From NCBI GenBank assembly GCA_028874335.1, contig JAPPJY010000086.1:1-39289 (forward strand): a stretch of DNA of 39,289 bases. Direction: 5' to 3'. A program made the position numbers and the translations under genes. Shown here in pieces: positions 1-8,156 of the stretch. Source of the stretch: Gemmatimonadota bacterium. Its GTDB lineage: Bacteria; Latescibacterota; UBA2968; GCA-2709665. The notes beneath the pieces are model-generated. The model saw only the letters and a list, made by a program, of their open reading frames with translations, ran no database searches and was not told the DNA's origin. Positions within the stretch are counted from its first letter, which is position 1, and each line of letters begins with the position of its first letter.

Positions 1-136
1 CAGGCGAGGCCGAGCCATTGTGGCCGAAGACAAGGCGCGCGACCGAGTCCCATCCTGCGATTCGGCGAGGGAGCGCAACGCAGTATTTCGACCGCAAGGG
101 CCGGCCGCAGCCCGGATGGACTTTTTCAACGGGCTG
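1..136 (-). mobile_element. Partial copy of MITE-like element (inverted relative to 34.8 kb copy)
   Basis: Bases 14-136 are the reverse complement of 34819-34941 with only two differences (positions 41 and 72), so 121 of 123 bases agree. The copy ends at 136 with the same terminal motif (CTTTTTCAACGGGCTG) as the full element. Bases 1-13 do not match, so this copy is either truncated or diverges there. It lies only 14 bp upstream of the mqnE start and may carry or displace that gene's promoter. It encodes no protein. Confidence 0.75.
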
Positions 137-150
137 GTAGGGAATGCCGT

Positions 151-1302
151 ATGAAACCGAAGATTCCAGCCGAACTCCTCGACGTCTACGAGAAAGTCCT
201 CGCCAGCGAACGCCTTTCCGCCGCCGACGGCATGCGCCTTTACGATACGGCGAATCTCAACGCCGTGGGATACATGGCCAATATCGTCCGCGAGCGCCTC
301 TGCGGGAACATGGCCTGGTACGTGCGCAACCAGCACATCAACTACACCAACATCTGCAACAAGCTCTGCAGATTCTGCTCCTTCTACGTGCCGCCGAAGG
401 ACAGCCGGGGATATGTGCTCTCTCCTGAAGACATTCAGGAACGCGTGAGACAATATCTGCACATCCCCATCACCGAAATCCACATGGTCGCGGGAATCAA
501 CCCCAAACTGCCCTATTCCTACTATATCGATATCGTCCGCGCGGTCAAGGACGTCCGTCCGGAGGTCGCCGTCAAAGCCTTTACCGCGATCGAGTGGGTG
601 CAGATCGCCAGAGCCGCCAAAAAACCGCTCCGGGAAGTCATGCTGGAACTCAAGGCAGCGGGCGTCTCGTCGATTCCCGGCGGCGGCGCCGAAGTCTTCA
701 GCGATCGCGTGCAGGCGGAGATGTTCTGGACGAAGGCCGACTCCGACGAATGGATGCGCGTTGCCCGCACCGCGCACGAAGTCGGCTTGCCCACCAACGC
801 CACGATGCTTTACGGCCACATCGAGAATCCGGACGAACGGGTCCAGCATCTTGTCAGCCTTCGTGAGCTCCAGGACGAAACCCGCGGTTTTCTGGCCTAC
901 ATCCCGCTTTCCTTCCACCCCGAACGCACCGAACTGGAGGACCTGCCGGCGCCCACCGGCGAAGCCGACCTGCGCGAGATCGCCGTCGCCCGCCTCATGC
1001 TGGACAACTTCCCGCATATCAAGTCGTTCTGGATCATGAACACCATCGAAATCTCGCAGGTCGCACTGTGGTACGGCGCGGACGACATCGACGGCACGAT
1101 CCAGGAATACGAAATCACGAGGCGCACGTACGAGGAGACCCGTCAGGTGCTCACCCGGAAACAGCTGGTGGAACGCATCATCGAAGCCGGTCGGGTGCCC
1201 GCGGAACGCGACAATCTCTACAACGAACTCCGCACGGGGCCCGAGGTCGCCGAAGACCGGGACCCTTTGGCCGTACCCGGCGAGTTGCCCGTGCTTCCGT
1301 GA
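151..1302 (+). CDS. mqnE: Aminodeoxyfutalosine synthase MqnE (radical SAM)
   Basis: MqnE is the cytoplasmic radical-SAM enzyme that joins 3-[(1-carboxyvinyl)oxy]benzoate to an adenosyl radical to give aminofutalosine in the futalosine route to menaquinone. The 383-residue protein has the radical-SAM 4Fe-4S motif CxxxCxxC at C69, C73 and C76, just after an INYTN segment. It also has the MqnE-type HMVAGINPKLPY segment, the SIPGGGAEVF loop and LAYIPLSFHP near residue 250, where MqnC paralogues read TAFIxWxFQP. Length is normal for the family. The ATG at 151 follows a modest GGTAGGGAA purine stretch. mqnC and mqnA follow on the same strand, while mqnB and mqnD are not in the window. The gene starts just after a mobile-element end, which may affect its promoter. 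Confidence 0.93.
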   Translation: MKPKIPAELLDVYEKVLASERLSAADGMRLYDTANLNAVGYMANIVRERLCGNMAWYVRNQHINYTNICNKLCRFCSFYVPPKDSRGYVLSPEDIQERVRQYLHIPITEIHMVAGINPKLPYSYYIDIVRAVKDVRPEVAVKAFTAIEWVQIARAAKKPLREVMLELKAAGVSSIPGGGAEVFSDRVQAEMFWTKADSDEWMRVARTAHEVGLPTNATMLYGHIENPDERVQHLVSLRELQDETRGFLAYIPLSFHPERTELEDLPAPTGEADLREIAVARLMLDNFPHIKSFWIMNTIEISQVALWYGADDIDGTIQEYEITRRTYEETRQVLTRKQLVERIIEAGRVPAERDNLYNELRTGPEVAEDRDPLAVPGELPVLP

Positions 1303-1357
1303 AGCGGCCCGCGGGATGACGGCGTTTCGACACACGTCGGTTCGCACCGTTACCTGC

Positions 1358-1382
1358 TGTGCCTTTTGTGCTTCTTGTGGCC
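1358..1382. repeat. Short intergenic repeat (TTTGTGCTTCTTGTGG type)
   Basis: This stretch between mqnE and mqnC belongs to a loose family of G/T-rich repeats in the window. Related stretches lie at 11767-11797 (opposite strand), 22056-22110, 27927-27970 (opposite strand) and 37449-37505. None is coding. The copies share CTTTGTG/CTTTTTGTGG words rather than strict identity. Confidence 0.45.
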
Positions 1383-1443
1383 AATGAAACGGTTATCTTC
1401 TTTGTACTGAAGCAGCGCATTGTCGGGCCCGGAGAATGGATCG

Positions 1444-2544
1444 ATGATCGACGATATCGCCAATAAGATCGACGCGGAAGAACGTATCTCGGTGGAAGAC
1501 GCCCGCCGGTTGATGGCGCATCCCAATGTTACGGAACTGGGCATGCTTGCGGACGCCGTGCGCAGGCGCAAATGGCCGGCGGACGTGGTCACCTACAACA
1601 TCGGCCGCAACATCAACTATACGAACGTCTGCTGGGTGCGATGCGACTTCTGCGCGTTCTACCGCCCGCCCGGATCCGGCGAAGGGTACGTCCTGCCCCG
1701 GGAGGAGATTTTCCGTAAGATCGACGAACTGGTGGCCGCGGGGGGGCAGATTCTCAAATCCAACGAGATTCTCATGCAGGGCGGCCTGAATCCCAAATTG
1801 CGCATCGACTACTACGAAGACCTCTTCTCCAGCATAAGGGAGCGCTATCCGTCGGTCCACCAGCACTGCCTGTCCGCCACCGAGATCATCTATATCGCGC
1901 ACATCTCGCGGCTGTCCATCCCGGACTGTATCCGGCGCCTGCGGGACGCCGGCCTGGACTCCATTCCCGGCGCCGGGGCCGAGATCCTGTCGGACGACGT
2001 CCGGGACATCATCGGCTTCCGCAAGGACCGCGTGCACGAGTGGCTGGCGGTGCATCGCGCCGCGCATGAGCTGGGCATGCGCACCACCGCCACCATGATG
2101 TACGGCCACGTCGAATCCGTCGATCAACGCCTCGAACACCTGAAACACATCCGGGACCTCCAGGACGACACCGGCGGTCTGACGGCATTCATTGCGTGGA
2201 ATTTCCAGCCGGACGATACCGATCTGGCCGCCGACAACACCCGCTGGAACGGCAGGATGGCCACCGGGTACGATTACCTGCGTACCATTGCGGTCTCCCG
2301 CCTGTTCCTGGACAACGTTTCCAGTTTTCAGGCCTCGTGGGTGACCCAGGGACCCAAGATCGCCCAGGTCGGCCTCAAATACGGCGTCAACGACTTCGGC
2401 AGCACCATGATGGAGGAAAACGTCGTCTCCGCCGCTGGTACCAGCCACACGGACGACATGAACCTTCCCACGATGTTACGCCTCATCCGGGGCGCCGGCT
2501 ACCGGCCGGCAAGACGCGACACCCGGTACGAAATGGTGAACTGA
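1444..2544 (+). CDS. mqnC: Cyclic dehypoxanthinyl futalosine synthase MqnC (radical SAM)
   Basis: MqnC is a radical-SAM enzyme that cyclises dehypoxanthinyl futalosine to cyclic DHFL, the spiro intermediate of the futalosine menaquinone pathway. The 366-residue protein carries CxxxCxxC at C63, C67 and C70. It has the family segments QGGLNPKLRIDYYEDL, a GLDSIPGAGAEIL loop and TAFIAWNFQP, which separate it from MqnE. I chose ATG 1444 because GGAG at 1431-1434 sits nine bases upstream. A TTG at 1420 in the same frame would add eight residues but has no ribosome site. The gene ends 11 bp before mqnA, so the two are very probably cotranscribed. A 141-bp repeat-containing gap separates it from mqnE. 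Confidence 0.93.
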   Translation: MIDDIANKIDAEERISVEDARRLMAHPNVTELGMLADAVRRRKWPADVVTYNIGRNINYTNVCWVRCDFCAFYRPPGSGEGYVLPREEIFRKIDELVAAGGQILKSNEILMQGGLNPKLRIDYYEDLFSSIRERYPSVHQHCLSATEIIYIAHISRLSIPDCIRRLRDAGLDSIPGAGAEILSDDVRDIIGFRKDRVHEWLAVHRAAHELGMRTTATMMYGHVESVDQRLEHLKHIRDLQDDTGGLTAFIAWNFQPDDTDLAADNTRWNGRMATGYDYLRTIAVSRLFLDNVSSFQASWVTQGPKIAQVGLKYGVNDFGSTMMEENVVSAAGTSHTDDMNLPTMLRLIRGAGYRPARRDTRYEMVN

Positions 2545-2555
2545 AAGCCGTGCGA

Positions 2556-3356
2556 ATGGCAACCCGCCTCGCTGTGGTCTCGTTCCTGAACACCCGTCCC
2601 CTGGTGCATGCCCTGGAGACCGGCCGAATCGAACATCGCTTCGATCTTGCCTACGACGTGCCCTCCCGCTGCGCGGAACGCCTTCACAGCGGCGATGCCG
2701 ACGTTGCCCTCATCCCCTCCATCGAAGTCGCCCGCGGGCCCGTTCCATACCGCGTGGTGCCCGAAGTCAGTATTTCCTCCCTGGGGCCGGTCCGGAGCGT
2801 ACTGCTCCTGAACCGCAAAGACCCGGCCGATATCCGGACGCTCGCCCTCGACGTCAACTCCCGGACGTCCGCCGTCCTCAGCCGCATTCTATTGCAGAAG
2901 AGATTCGGGTGCAGGCCCGATATCCTCCACCTGCCTCCCGACGCCGGACGCATGCTGGATCGTGCCGATGCAGCCGTCATCATCGGAGACGCAGCCCTTG
3001 CCGTGGATGTGACATCCAGTTCCGTGATCGATCTGGGCGAAGCATGGACCGGGCTGACGGGCCTTCCGTTCGTGTACGCCTGCTGGGCAGGGCGGTCCGA
3101 TGCGCTGGATCCCGGTCAGACACGGCAGCTGATCCGGGCGAAGGCGCTGGGGGTCCGGGAGATCCCCGCGATAGCGGCGGACTGCGCGTCGTCCCATTCG
3201 GGTTCGGCTGAATTCTATGCCGACTTCATGGGCAACCGGATCCGTTACGACTTTGGCGAGGCTGAACTGGAGGGCCTGAACCTCTTTTACAGATACGCAC
3301 GCGAGTTGGGCAGTATCGGAAACATCCCCAGAATTCGTTTCTACGCGCAATCCTGA
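2556..3356 (+). CDS. mqnA: Chorismate dehydratase MqnA
   Basis: MqnA dehydrates chorismate to 3-[(1-carboxyvinyl)oxy]benzoate, the first committed step of the futalosine menaquinone pathway. The 266-residue protein has a periplasmic-binding-protein-like fold. It shows the family signatures VSFLNTRPLVHAL at the N terminus, GDADVALIPSIEV near residues 48-60, LALDVNSRTSAVLSRILL near 95-112 and a DAAVIIGDAAL segment near 140-150. The start is uncertain by two codons: ATG 2556 is chosen, and an in-frame GTG lies at 2550. No strong ribosome site is visible, which fits translational coupling to mqnC ending 11 bp upstream. MqnD is a related fold, but the NTRP and SRTS segments here are MqnA-like. Confidence 0.88.
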   Translation: MATRLAVVSFLNTRPLVHALETGRIEHRFDLAYDVPSRCAERLHSGDADVALIPSIEVARGPVPYRVVPEVSISSLGPVRSVLLLNRKDPADIRTLALDVNSRTSAVLSRILLQKRFGCRPDILHLPPDAGRMLDRADAAVIIGDAALAVDVTSSSVIDLGEAWTGLTGLPFVYACWAGRSDALDPGQTRQLIRAKALGVREIPAIAADCASSHSGSAEFYADFMGNRIRYDFGEAELEGLNLFYRYARELGSIGNIPRIRFYAQS

Positions 3357-3392
3357 CACATCCGGCCGAACGTCGGAGGGAGGACCTTTCCC

Positions 3393-4445
3393 ATGCCCAG
3401 AACCGGTCGTGCTTCGGTTCTCGTTGGCGAACGCTTTGAAGTCCGCGAGTATCCCGTCCCCGAACCCGCGCCGGGCACCGTCCTGTTGAGACAGGAACTG
3501 GCCGGCATCTGCGGCACCGACCTGCACAACTGGGAATACCAGAGACTGGCAGACGAGATGATCCTGGGACACGAAAACGTCGGAATCGTCGACACACTCG
3601 GCGAGGGCGTGACCCACGACCACCTGGGGCGTCCCGTCAGAACCGGCGACCGGATCACACTGGTGCCCGGAACGTCCCAGGGCGCATACGGATTCATCCC
3701 GGCTGAAGAACAGCCCTTTCTCCGGGGCGGTTTCGGCGAATACATCTATCTCTGGAACCCGGAGACCGTTTTCTTCAAGACCGATCTCCCGGCCGAGGTC
3801 GCCGTCCTGCTGGAGCCCTTCACAATCGGCGTACACGGCGTGATGCGGGCCGGCATTCAATTCGGAGACACCGTCGTCGTTCAGGGTTCGGGCGCCATCG
3901 GCCTCGTTACCCTCATTTGCGCCAAAGTCAGCGGCGCCGGCCGGCTGATCATGGTCGGCGGACCGCCCGGACGCCTGGACCTCGCCCGCGAAATCGGCGC
4001 GGACGTCACCGTCGACATCGCCGAAGTGCCGGACCCGGAAGAACGAAAACGCGTGGTCAGAGACAGCACGCCCGGAAGGGCCGGAGCCGACGTTGTCTTT
4101 GAATGCGCCGGCTTTCTGCAGGCCCTGCCCGAGGGTCTGGACTACCTTCGCCAGGACGCCACCTACGTCGAAATGGGCCATTTCGTGGACGTCGGGTCTT
4201 TCGAATGCAACCCGAACCGGATGTTCATGCGCAAGAACCTGCGCTTCGAAGCCGTCTGGGCGAGTTCACCCGACCACTTCGTGCGGGGCCTTCCCATCCT
4301 GGAGAAGAACGAATTCCCCTTTGCCGATATGGTCAGCCACACCATCCCGCTGGACCGGGTACCCGAGGGCTTCAACGCCCTCGCGGGCAGCTACCGTCTG
4401 GACGGCAGGGACGCCATCAAAATCGCGGTATCCGGAAGTCTTTAG
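3393..4445 (+). CDS. Zinc-dependent medium-chain dehydrogenase
   Basis: This is a member of the MDR (alcohol/sorbitol/threonine dehydrogenase) superfamily and probably an NAD(P)-dependent alcohol or polyol oxidoreductase. The substrate cannot be read from sequence. The 350-residue protein has the N-terminal GroES-like catalytic domain with GICGTDLH (C40) and GHEN (H60, E61) as catalytic zinc ligands. It has a Rossmann domain with VQGSGAIGLVTL near residues 155-166. The run of four structural-zinc cysteines found in many relatives is not visible. GGAGGGAGGA at 3376-3385 supports ATG 3393. The gene is 36 bp after mqnA and 35 bp before the DUF6785-like gene, so it may be in the same transcript. 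Its nature fits the downstream catabolic set better than menaquinone synthesis. Confidence 0.85.
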   Translation: MPRTGRASVLVGERFEVREYPVPEPAPGTVLLRQELAGICGTDLHNWEYQRLADEMILGHENVGIVDTLGEGVTHDHLGRPVRTGDRITLVPGTSQGAYGFIPAEEQPFLRGGFGEYIYLWNPETVFFKTDLPAEVAVLLEPFTIGVHGVMRAGIQFGDTVVVQGSGAIGLVTLICAKVSGAGRLIMVGGPPGRLDLAREIGADVTVDIAEVPDPEERKRVVRDSTPGRAGADVVFECAGFLQALPEGLDYLRQDATYVEMGHFVDVGSFECNPNRMFMRKNLRFEAVWASSPDHFVRGLPILEKNEFPFADMVSHTIPLDRVPEGFNALAGSYRLDGRDAIKIAVSGSL

Positions 4446-4480
4446 CTGGACACTGCTCCTCACCCGGTTCCGACATCCGA

Positions 4481-6448
4481 ATGACGCTGCGCGCGCTCCT
4501 CATCGGCCTGGCCATGGCCGTCTGGGTCAACCTCTGGCCCACCTACTCCAGCCTCATTGCGCATTCTTCGCGCGCCGACTACGCGCACCTGTCGGTGGCC
4601 CTGCTGATTCCCTTCATCTGCCTGCTCGGCCTCAACCTCCCTCTGTACCGGCGCGGCCGCGGCCTGTCTGCCTCGGAACTGCTGGCCATCTGCTGTATCG
4701 GAATGGTTGCCGCGACGATGCAGGGAGAATGGCTCTCGGGATATCTGCTGGGCGTGGTGACGGCGCCCACCTACTTCGCCTCGCCCGAGAATCAATGGTC
4801 CGACCACCTGCTGGCCAGGATCCCGTCGTGGTCCGTTGTCTCGGATCCGGCGGCCACCACCGGCTTCTACGAGAGTCTGTTCAAGGGCCAGGAGTTCCCC
4901 TGGGGCGCCTGGGCGTCGCCGGTCTTCTGGTGGGCAGGTTTTCTTGGATCGGTGCTTACCGTCAGTTTCTGCCTGGTTGTGATTCTGCGGAAACAGTGGA
5001 TGGACAACGAACGCCTCACGTTCCCGATCGCCACCGCCGTGCTGGAGCTCACGGGGGTTTCCGGCTCCGAACGCAGTCTTTCCACCCTGGTCCGGTCTCG
5101 CCTGTTTCGGTTCGGCTTCTGGCTGATCGTCGCCATCTTCTGCTGGAACATCGCGACCTGGTTCGTCAGGGCCATTCCCGTCCTGGACGTACCCATGACC
5201 GTCCTCAGCCGCAAGGTGATCCGGATCGGCCAGGGGTTCCCCTACTTCGCGTTTTCCATTCATCCGATGACAATCGCGTTCGCGTATTTTACGGAATCGA
5301 GCGTGCTGTTCAGCATCTGGCTCTTTCACCTGCTGGCCATTCTGCAGGTCGGCATCTTCAATCGCCTGGGATTCAGCATCGGCAGTTCGGACATGTGGTG
5401 CTCCTTCGACCCCGCCATCGGCTGGCAGAGCTTCGGCGGTCTCACCATCTTTGCGGGATGGGGCCTCTGGGTTGCGCGAAGCCACCTGGCCGCCGTATTC
5501 AGAAAAGCATTCGCGCGTGCACAGAATGCAAATCATGCTGAAGGATCCGGCCATATCGACGACTCGAAGGAGCTCATTTCCTACCGCGCGGCGGTGTACC
5601 TGCTCCTGGCCGGCTGCGCCTACCTGCTCGTGTGGATGTTCCGCGCGGGGATGGCCGCCGGGCCCCTGCTCGCCTTCTGGTTCGCCACCCTCGTACTCTA
5701 CCTGGGCCTGGCGCGCATCATCGTGGAAAGCGGCCTCGTGTACCTGAGGGGACCCATTACGGCGCAGGCGTTCACGTGGCACCTGTTCGGCATTTCCGGG
5801 ATGGGCGCGCACAGCGCGGTTGCCCTCGGCCTGACCTACACGTTCTTCTGCGACGCGAAGACCTGGGCGATTACCGCCCTCGCCCACATACCAAGGCTGG
5901 GCATGGCGATGAGACCCGAACGGCGGCGCCTGCTTGCGCCCGGCGTCCTCCTGGGCGCCCTGGCCGGCGCCCTCTCCGTCATCGGTTTCATCTGCTACCA
6001 CGGCTACTATGGCGTGGGCAGCTATAACTTCGGCGTGGTCAGCTTCAACGGATCCGGCGACGGCGCCGTGGGTATCTGGCGATACACCGCCGCGCGCATC
6101 CAGGAAGGGACCGCCGGCACAAGCTGGGACCGCATCGGGTTCTTCGGCATCGGCGCCGCGTTCACAGGCCTCCTGGTCTTCCTGAGATACCGCTTTCCCG
6201 GGTTCCCCATTCACCCCATCGGCTTCACCATTTCCGCCTCCAACGTGCTCAGAAGCAGCGTCACCTCCATATTCATCGCATGGCTCGCCAAGGCCCTGAT
6301 CATGAGATTCGGCGGCCTCAACAGCTACCGGCGAATGGCGCCGCTCTTTCTCGGGATGTTCATGGGGTATCTTGCGGGGGTGGGCCTGGGGGTGGTCGCG
6401 GACGTCGTCTGGTTCAACGGGGACGGACACAAGCTGAACGACTGGTAA
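4481..6448 (+). CDS. DUF6785/DUF6784-like polytopic membrane protein
   Basis: A 655-residue integral membrane protein with about 13-14 hydrophobic segments. The first runs roughly over residues 5-25 and the second over 37-56. The last runs begin with NVLRSSVTSIFIAWLAK and MAPLFLGMFMGYLAGVGLG. Overall appearance matches the DUF6785/DUF6784 proteins, which have a loose resemblance to oligopeptide-transporter (OPT) proteins. A transport role is my inference; the substrate is unknown. ATG 4481 is chosen because the hydrophobic N terminus starts directly after it; the open frame runs further upstream only through the dehydrogenase gene. No clear ribosome site is seen. It sits between a dehydrogenase and an amidohydrolase, so a role in taking up a substrate for them is plausible. 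Confidence 0.75.
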   Translation: MTLRALLIGLAMAVWVNLWPTYSSLIAHSSRADYAHLSVALLIPFICLLGLNLPLYRRGRGLSASELLAICCIGMVAATMQGEWLSGYLLGVVTAPTYFASPENQWSDHLLARIPSWSVVSDPAATTGFYESLFKGQEFPWGAWASPVFWWAGFLGSVLTVSFCLVVILRKQWMDNERLTFPIATAVLELTGVSGSERSLSTLVRSRLFRFGFWLIVAIFCWNIATWFVRAIPVLDVPMTVLSRKVIRIGQGFPYFAFSIHPMTIAFAYFTESSVLFSIWLFHLLAILQVGIFNRLGFSIGSSDMWCSFDPAIGWQSFGGLTIFAGWGLWVARSHLAAVFRKAFARAQNANHAEGSGHIDDSKELISYRAAVYLLLAGCAYLLVWMFRAGMAAGPLLAFWFATLVLYLGLARIIVESGLVYLRGPITAQAFTWHLFGISGMGAHSAVALGLTYTFFCDAKTWAITALAHIPRLGMAMRPERRRLLAPGVLLGALAGALSVIGFICYHGYYGVGSYNFGVVSFNGSGDGAVGIWRYTAARIQEGTAGTSWDRIGFFGIGAAFTGLLVFLRYRFPGFPIHPIGFTISASNVLRSSVTSIFIAWLAKALIMRFGGLNSYRRMAPLFLGMFMGYLAGVGLGVVADVVWFNGDGHKLNDW

Positions 6449-6563
6449 CCGCTGCCACAATTCCGGTGCCCCGGAAGTGAATCGTACTTATCTTTTGGCC
6501 TCAGCCTCACACGACCCTGCGAAGCAATACAGCCGCATTCGTGAATCCCGGAAGGCGAATCCA

Positions 6564-8123
6564 ATGACATTCGATCTTCTCATCCGCAACGGCACCGTGG
6601 TTGACGGGACCGGCCTCGAGGAGCCGTTCATTGCGGACGTCGCCGTTCAGGGCGACCGTATCGCCGCCGTGGGTCGCCTGGCGGATGCCCGCGCGGCACG
6701 TGAGATCGATGCCCGGGGCCACGTGGTCTGCCCGGGCTTCATCGACGTCCACGTGCATTGCGAACCCGCCCTGCTGACCGGAAGCCACCGGTTCGCCGGC
6801 GTCGTACAGGGCATTACCACAATGCTTCTTGCGCCGGACGGATTCGGATGGGCCCCGTTGCCTCCGGACCTTCGCGGCCAGATGTGGGAATATACCCGGT
6901 TCATCGCCGGTTCTGCCGACATCGAACTCACCTGGGAAACCATCGAAGACTACCTGGACCTCTTTCCCGGCAACAGCCCGTGCAACGTCTACCCGCAGGT
7001 GCCCCACTGCGCCGTGCGCCTCAACGTCTGCGGCTGGTCCGCCGGTCCCGCCTCCGACTCGCAGATCGACGCGATGGCCGACCTGGTGCGCCAATGGATG
7101 GAGGCCGGCGCGGGCTGCCTTTGTCTGGGCCTGGACTACCAGCCGAGCGCGAATTCGGACCTGCGCGAACTGGTCGCACTCTGCAAGGTGGCGGCCTCCT
7201 ATGGCGGCATCTACGCGGCGCACATCCGAAATCACCTTCTCGGCAGGGCCGAGGCATGGAAGGAAACCTTCGAAATCTCTCGCCAGTCCGGCATCCCGGT
7301 GCACCATTCCCACGAACGGGCCGACCGGGAGGGCGCCGAGTTACTCGATCTCGCCGACCGGAAAGACATCGACCTCAGCTTCGAGTCCTACCTCTACCCC
7401 GCCGGGATGTCTCACATGACCATCATGCTCCCCATCCCGGACCAGGTCGGCGCCCCTTCTGACGTTCTTGAACACCTGGCAGACCCGGACGTAAGGGAAC
7501 GCATCCTGCCACACCTTCGCGGATGGCTGGGCGCGTGCGACCAGGTGGTCGGCCATACCCGCTCCGGGCGCTACATCGGCGCCACCCTGTCGGACCTGGC
7601 CGCCGGGGCAGGCGTCGCTCCGGAGGAATTCGCCTTCGATCTCATCCTGGAGGAGGAAGGCCAGTCCACCTACATCTTCCCGTGGCAGGATACCCCCGAG
7701 ACGAACGACGACACAATCAGGAACACCGTCACCCACCCGCGATTGATGATCGCGAGCGACGGCGTCTACAACGTGCGCCATCCCCACCCCCGGGGTTTCG
7801 GGTGTTTCGCGCGCGTGCCCGGCATATTCGTCCGAGAGAAGGGCCTGGTCTCTCTCGCCGAAGCCATCCACAAAATGAGCGGATTCCCCGCCCGCCGGTT
7901 CGGCCTTGCCGACCGCGGGGAGATCGCCGCCGGGAAGGCCGCCGACATCGTGATCTTCGATCCCCGGACCGTTAACGCGACCGCCACGTTCGAGAACCCC
8001 ACCGCGGGTCCCGTGGGCATCCCGTGGGTGCTGGTCAATGGAGAACCGGCGGTCGAAGGCGGCGTCCCCACCGGCGCGTTCCCGGGCCGGGTGCTGCGCC
8101 GCAACGCCTCGTCCGCGAGCTGA
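6564..8123 (+). CDS. N-acyl-D-amino-acid deacylase-like amidohydrolase
   Basis: A 519-residue member of the amidohydrolase family-3 / D-aminoacylase group, likely a cytoplasmic metal-dependent hydrolase of an acylated amino compound. Metal ligands visible are HxH at H63 and H65, an HIRNH segment, HHSH, and Asp399 in ASDG. The C terminus has the GxAADIVIFDP and VLVNGEPAVEGG...PGRVLR pattern that closes the composite beta domain of this family. Where classical D-aminoacylases have a Cys ligand in GNCG, this protein reads APDG, so the bridging ligand may be Asp or substrate range may differ. GGAAGG at 6550-6555 supports ATG 6564. It lies 115 bp after the membrane protein and 33 bp before the heparinase-like gene. 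Confidence 0.82.
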   Translation: MTFDLLIRNGTVVDGTGLEEPFIADVAVQGDRIAAVGRLADARAAREIDARGHVVCPGFIDVHVHCEPALLTGSHRFAGVVQGITTMLLAPDGFGWAPLPPDLRGQMWEYTRFIAGSADIELTWETIEDYLDLFPGNSPCNVYPQVPHCAVRLNVCGWSAGPASDSQIDAMADLVRQWMEAGAGCLCLGLDYQPSANSDLRELVALCKVAASYGGIYAAHIRNHLLGRAEAWKETFEISRQSGIPVHHSHERADREGAELLDLADRKDIDLSFESYLYPAGMSHMTIMLPIPDQVGAPSDVLEHLADPDVRERILPHLRGWLGACDQVVGHTRSGRYIGATLSDLAAGAGVAPEEFAFDLILEEEGQSTYIFPWQDTPETNDDTIRNTVTHPRLMIASDGVYNVRHPHPRGFGCFARVPGIFVREKGLVSLAEAIHKMSGFPARRFGLADRGEIAAGKAADIVIFDPRTVNATATFENPTAGPVGIPWVLVNGEPAVEGGVPTGAFPGRVLRRNASSAS

Positions 8124-8156
8124 CCGGAAGGTTGCCATTCGAAAGGACGTCCCGTT

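Noticed and set aside
4460..6460. 666-codon minus-strand frame opposite the DUF6785-like gene
   Set aside because: Antisense artefact with Glu/Gln/Arg-rich low-information text.
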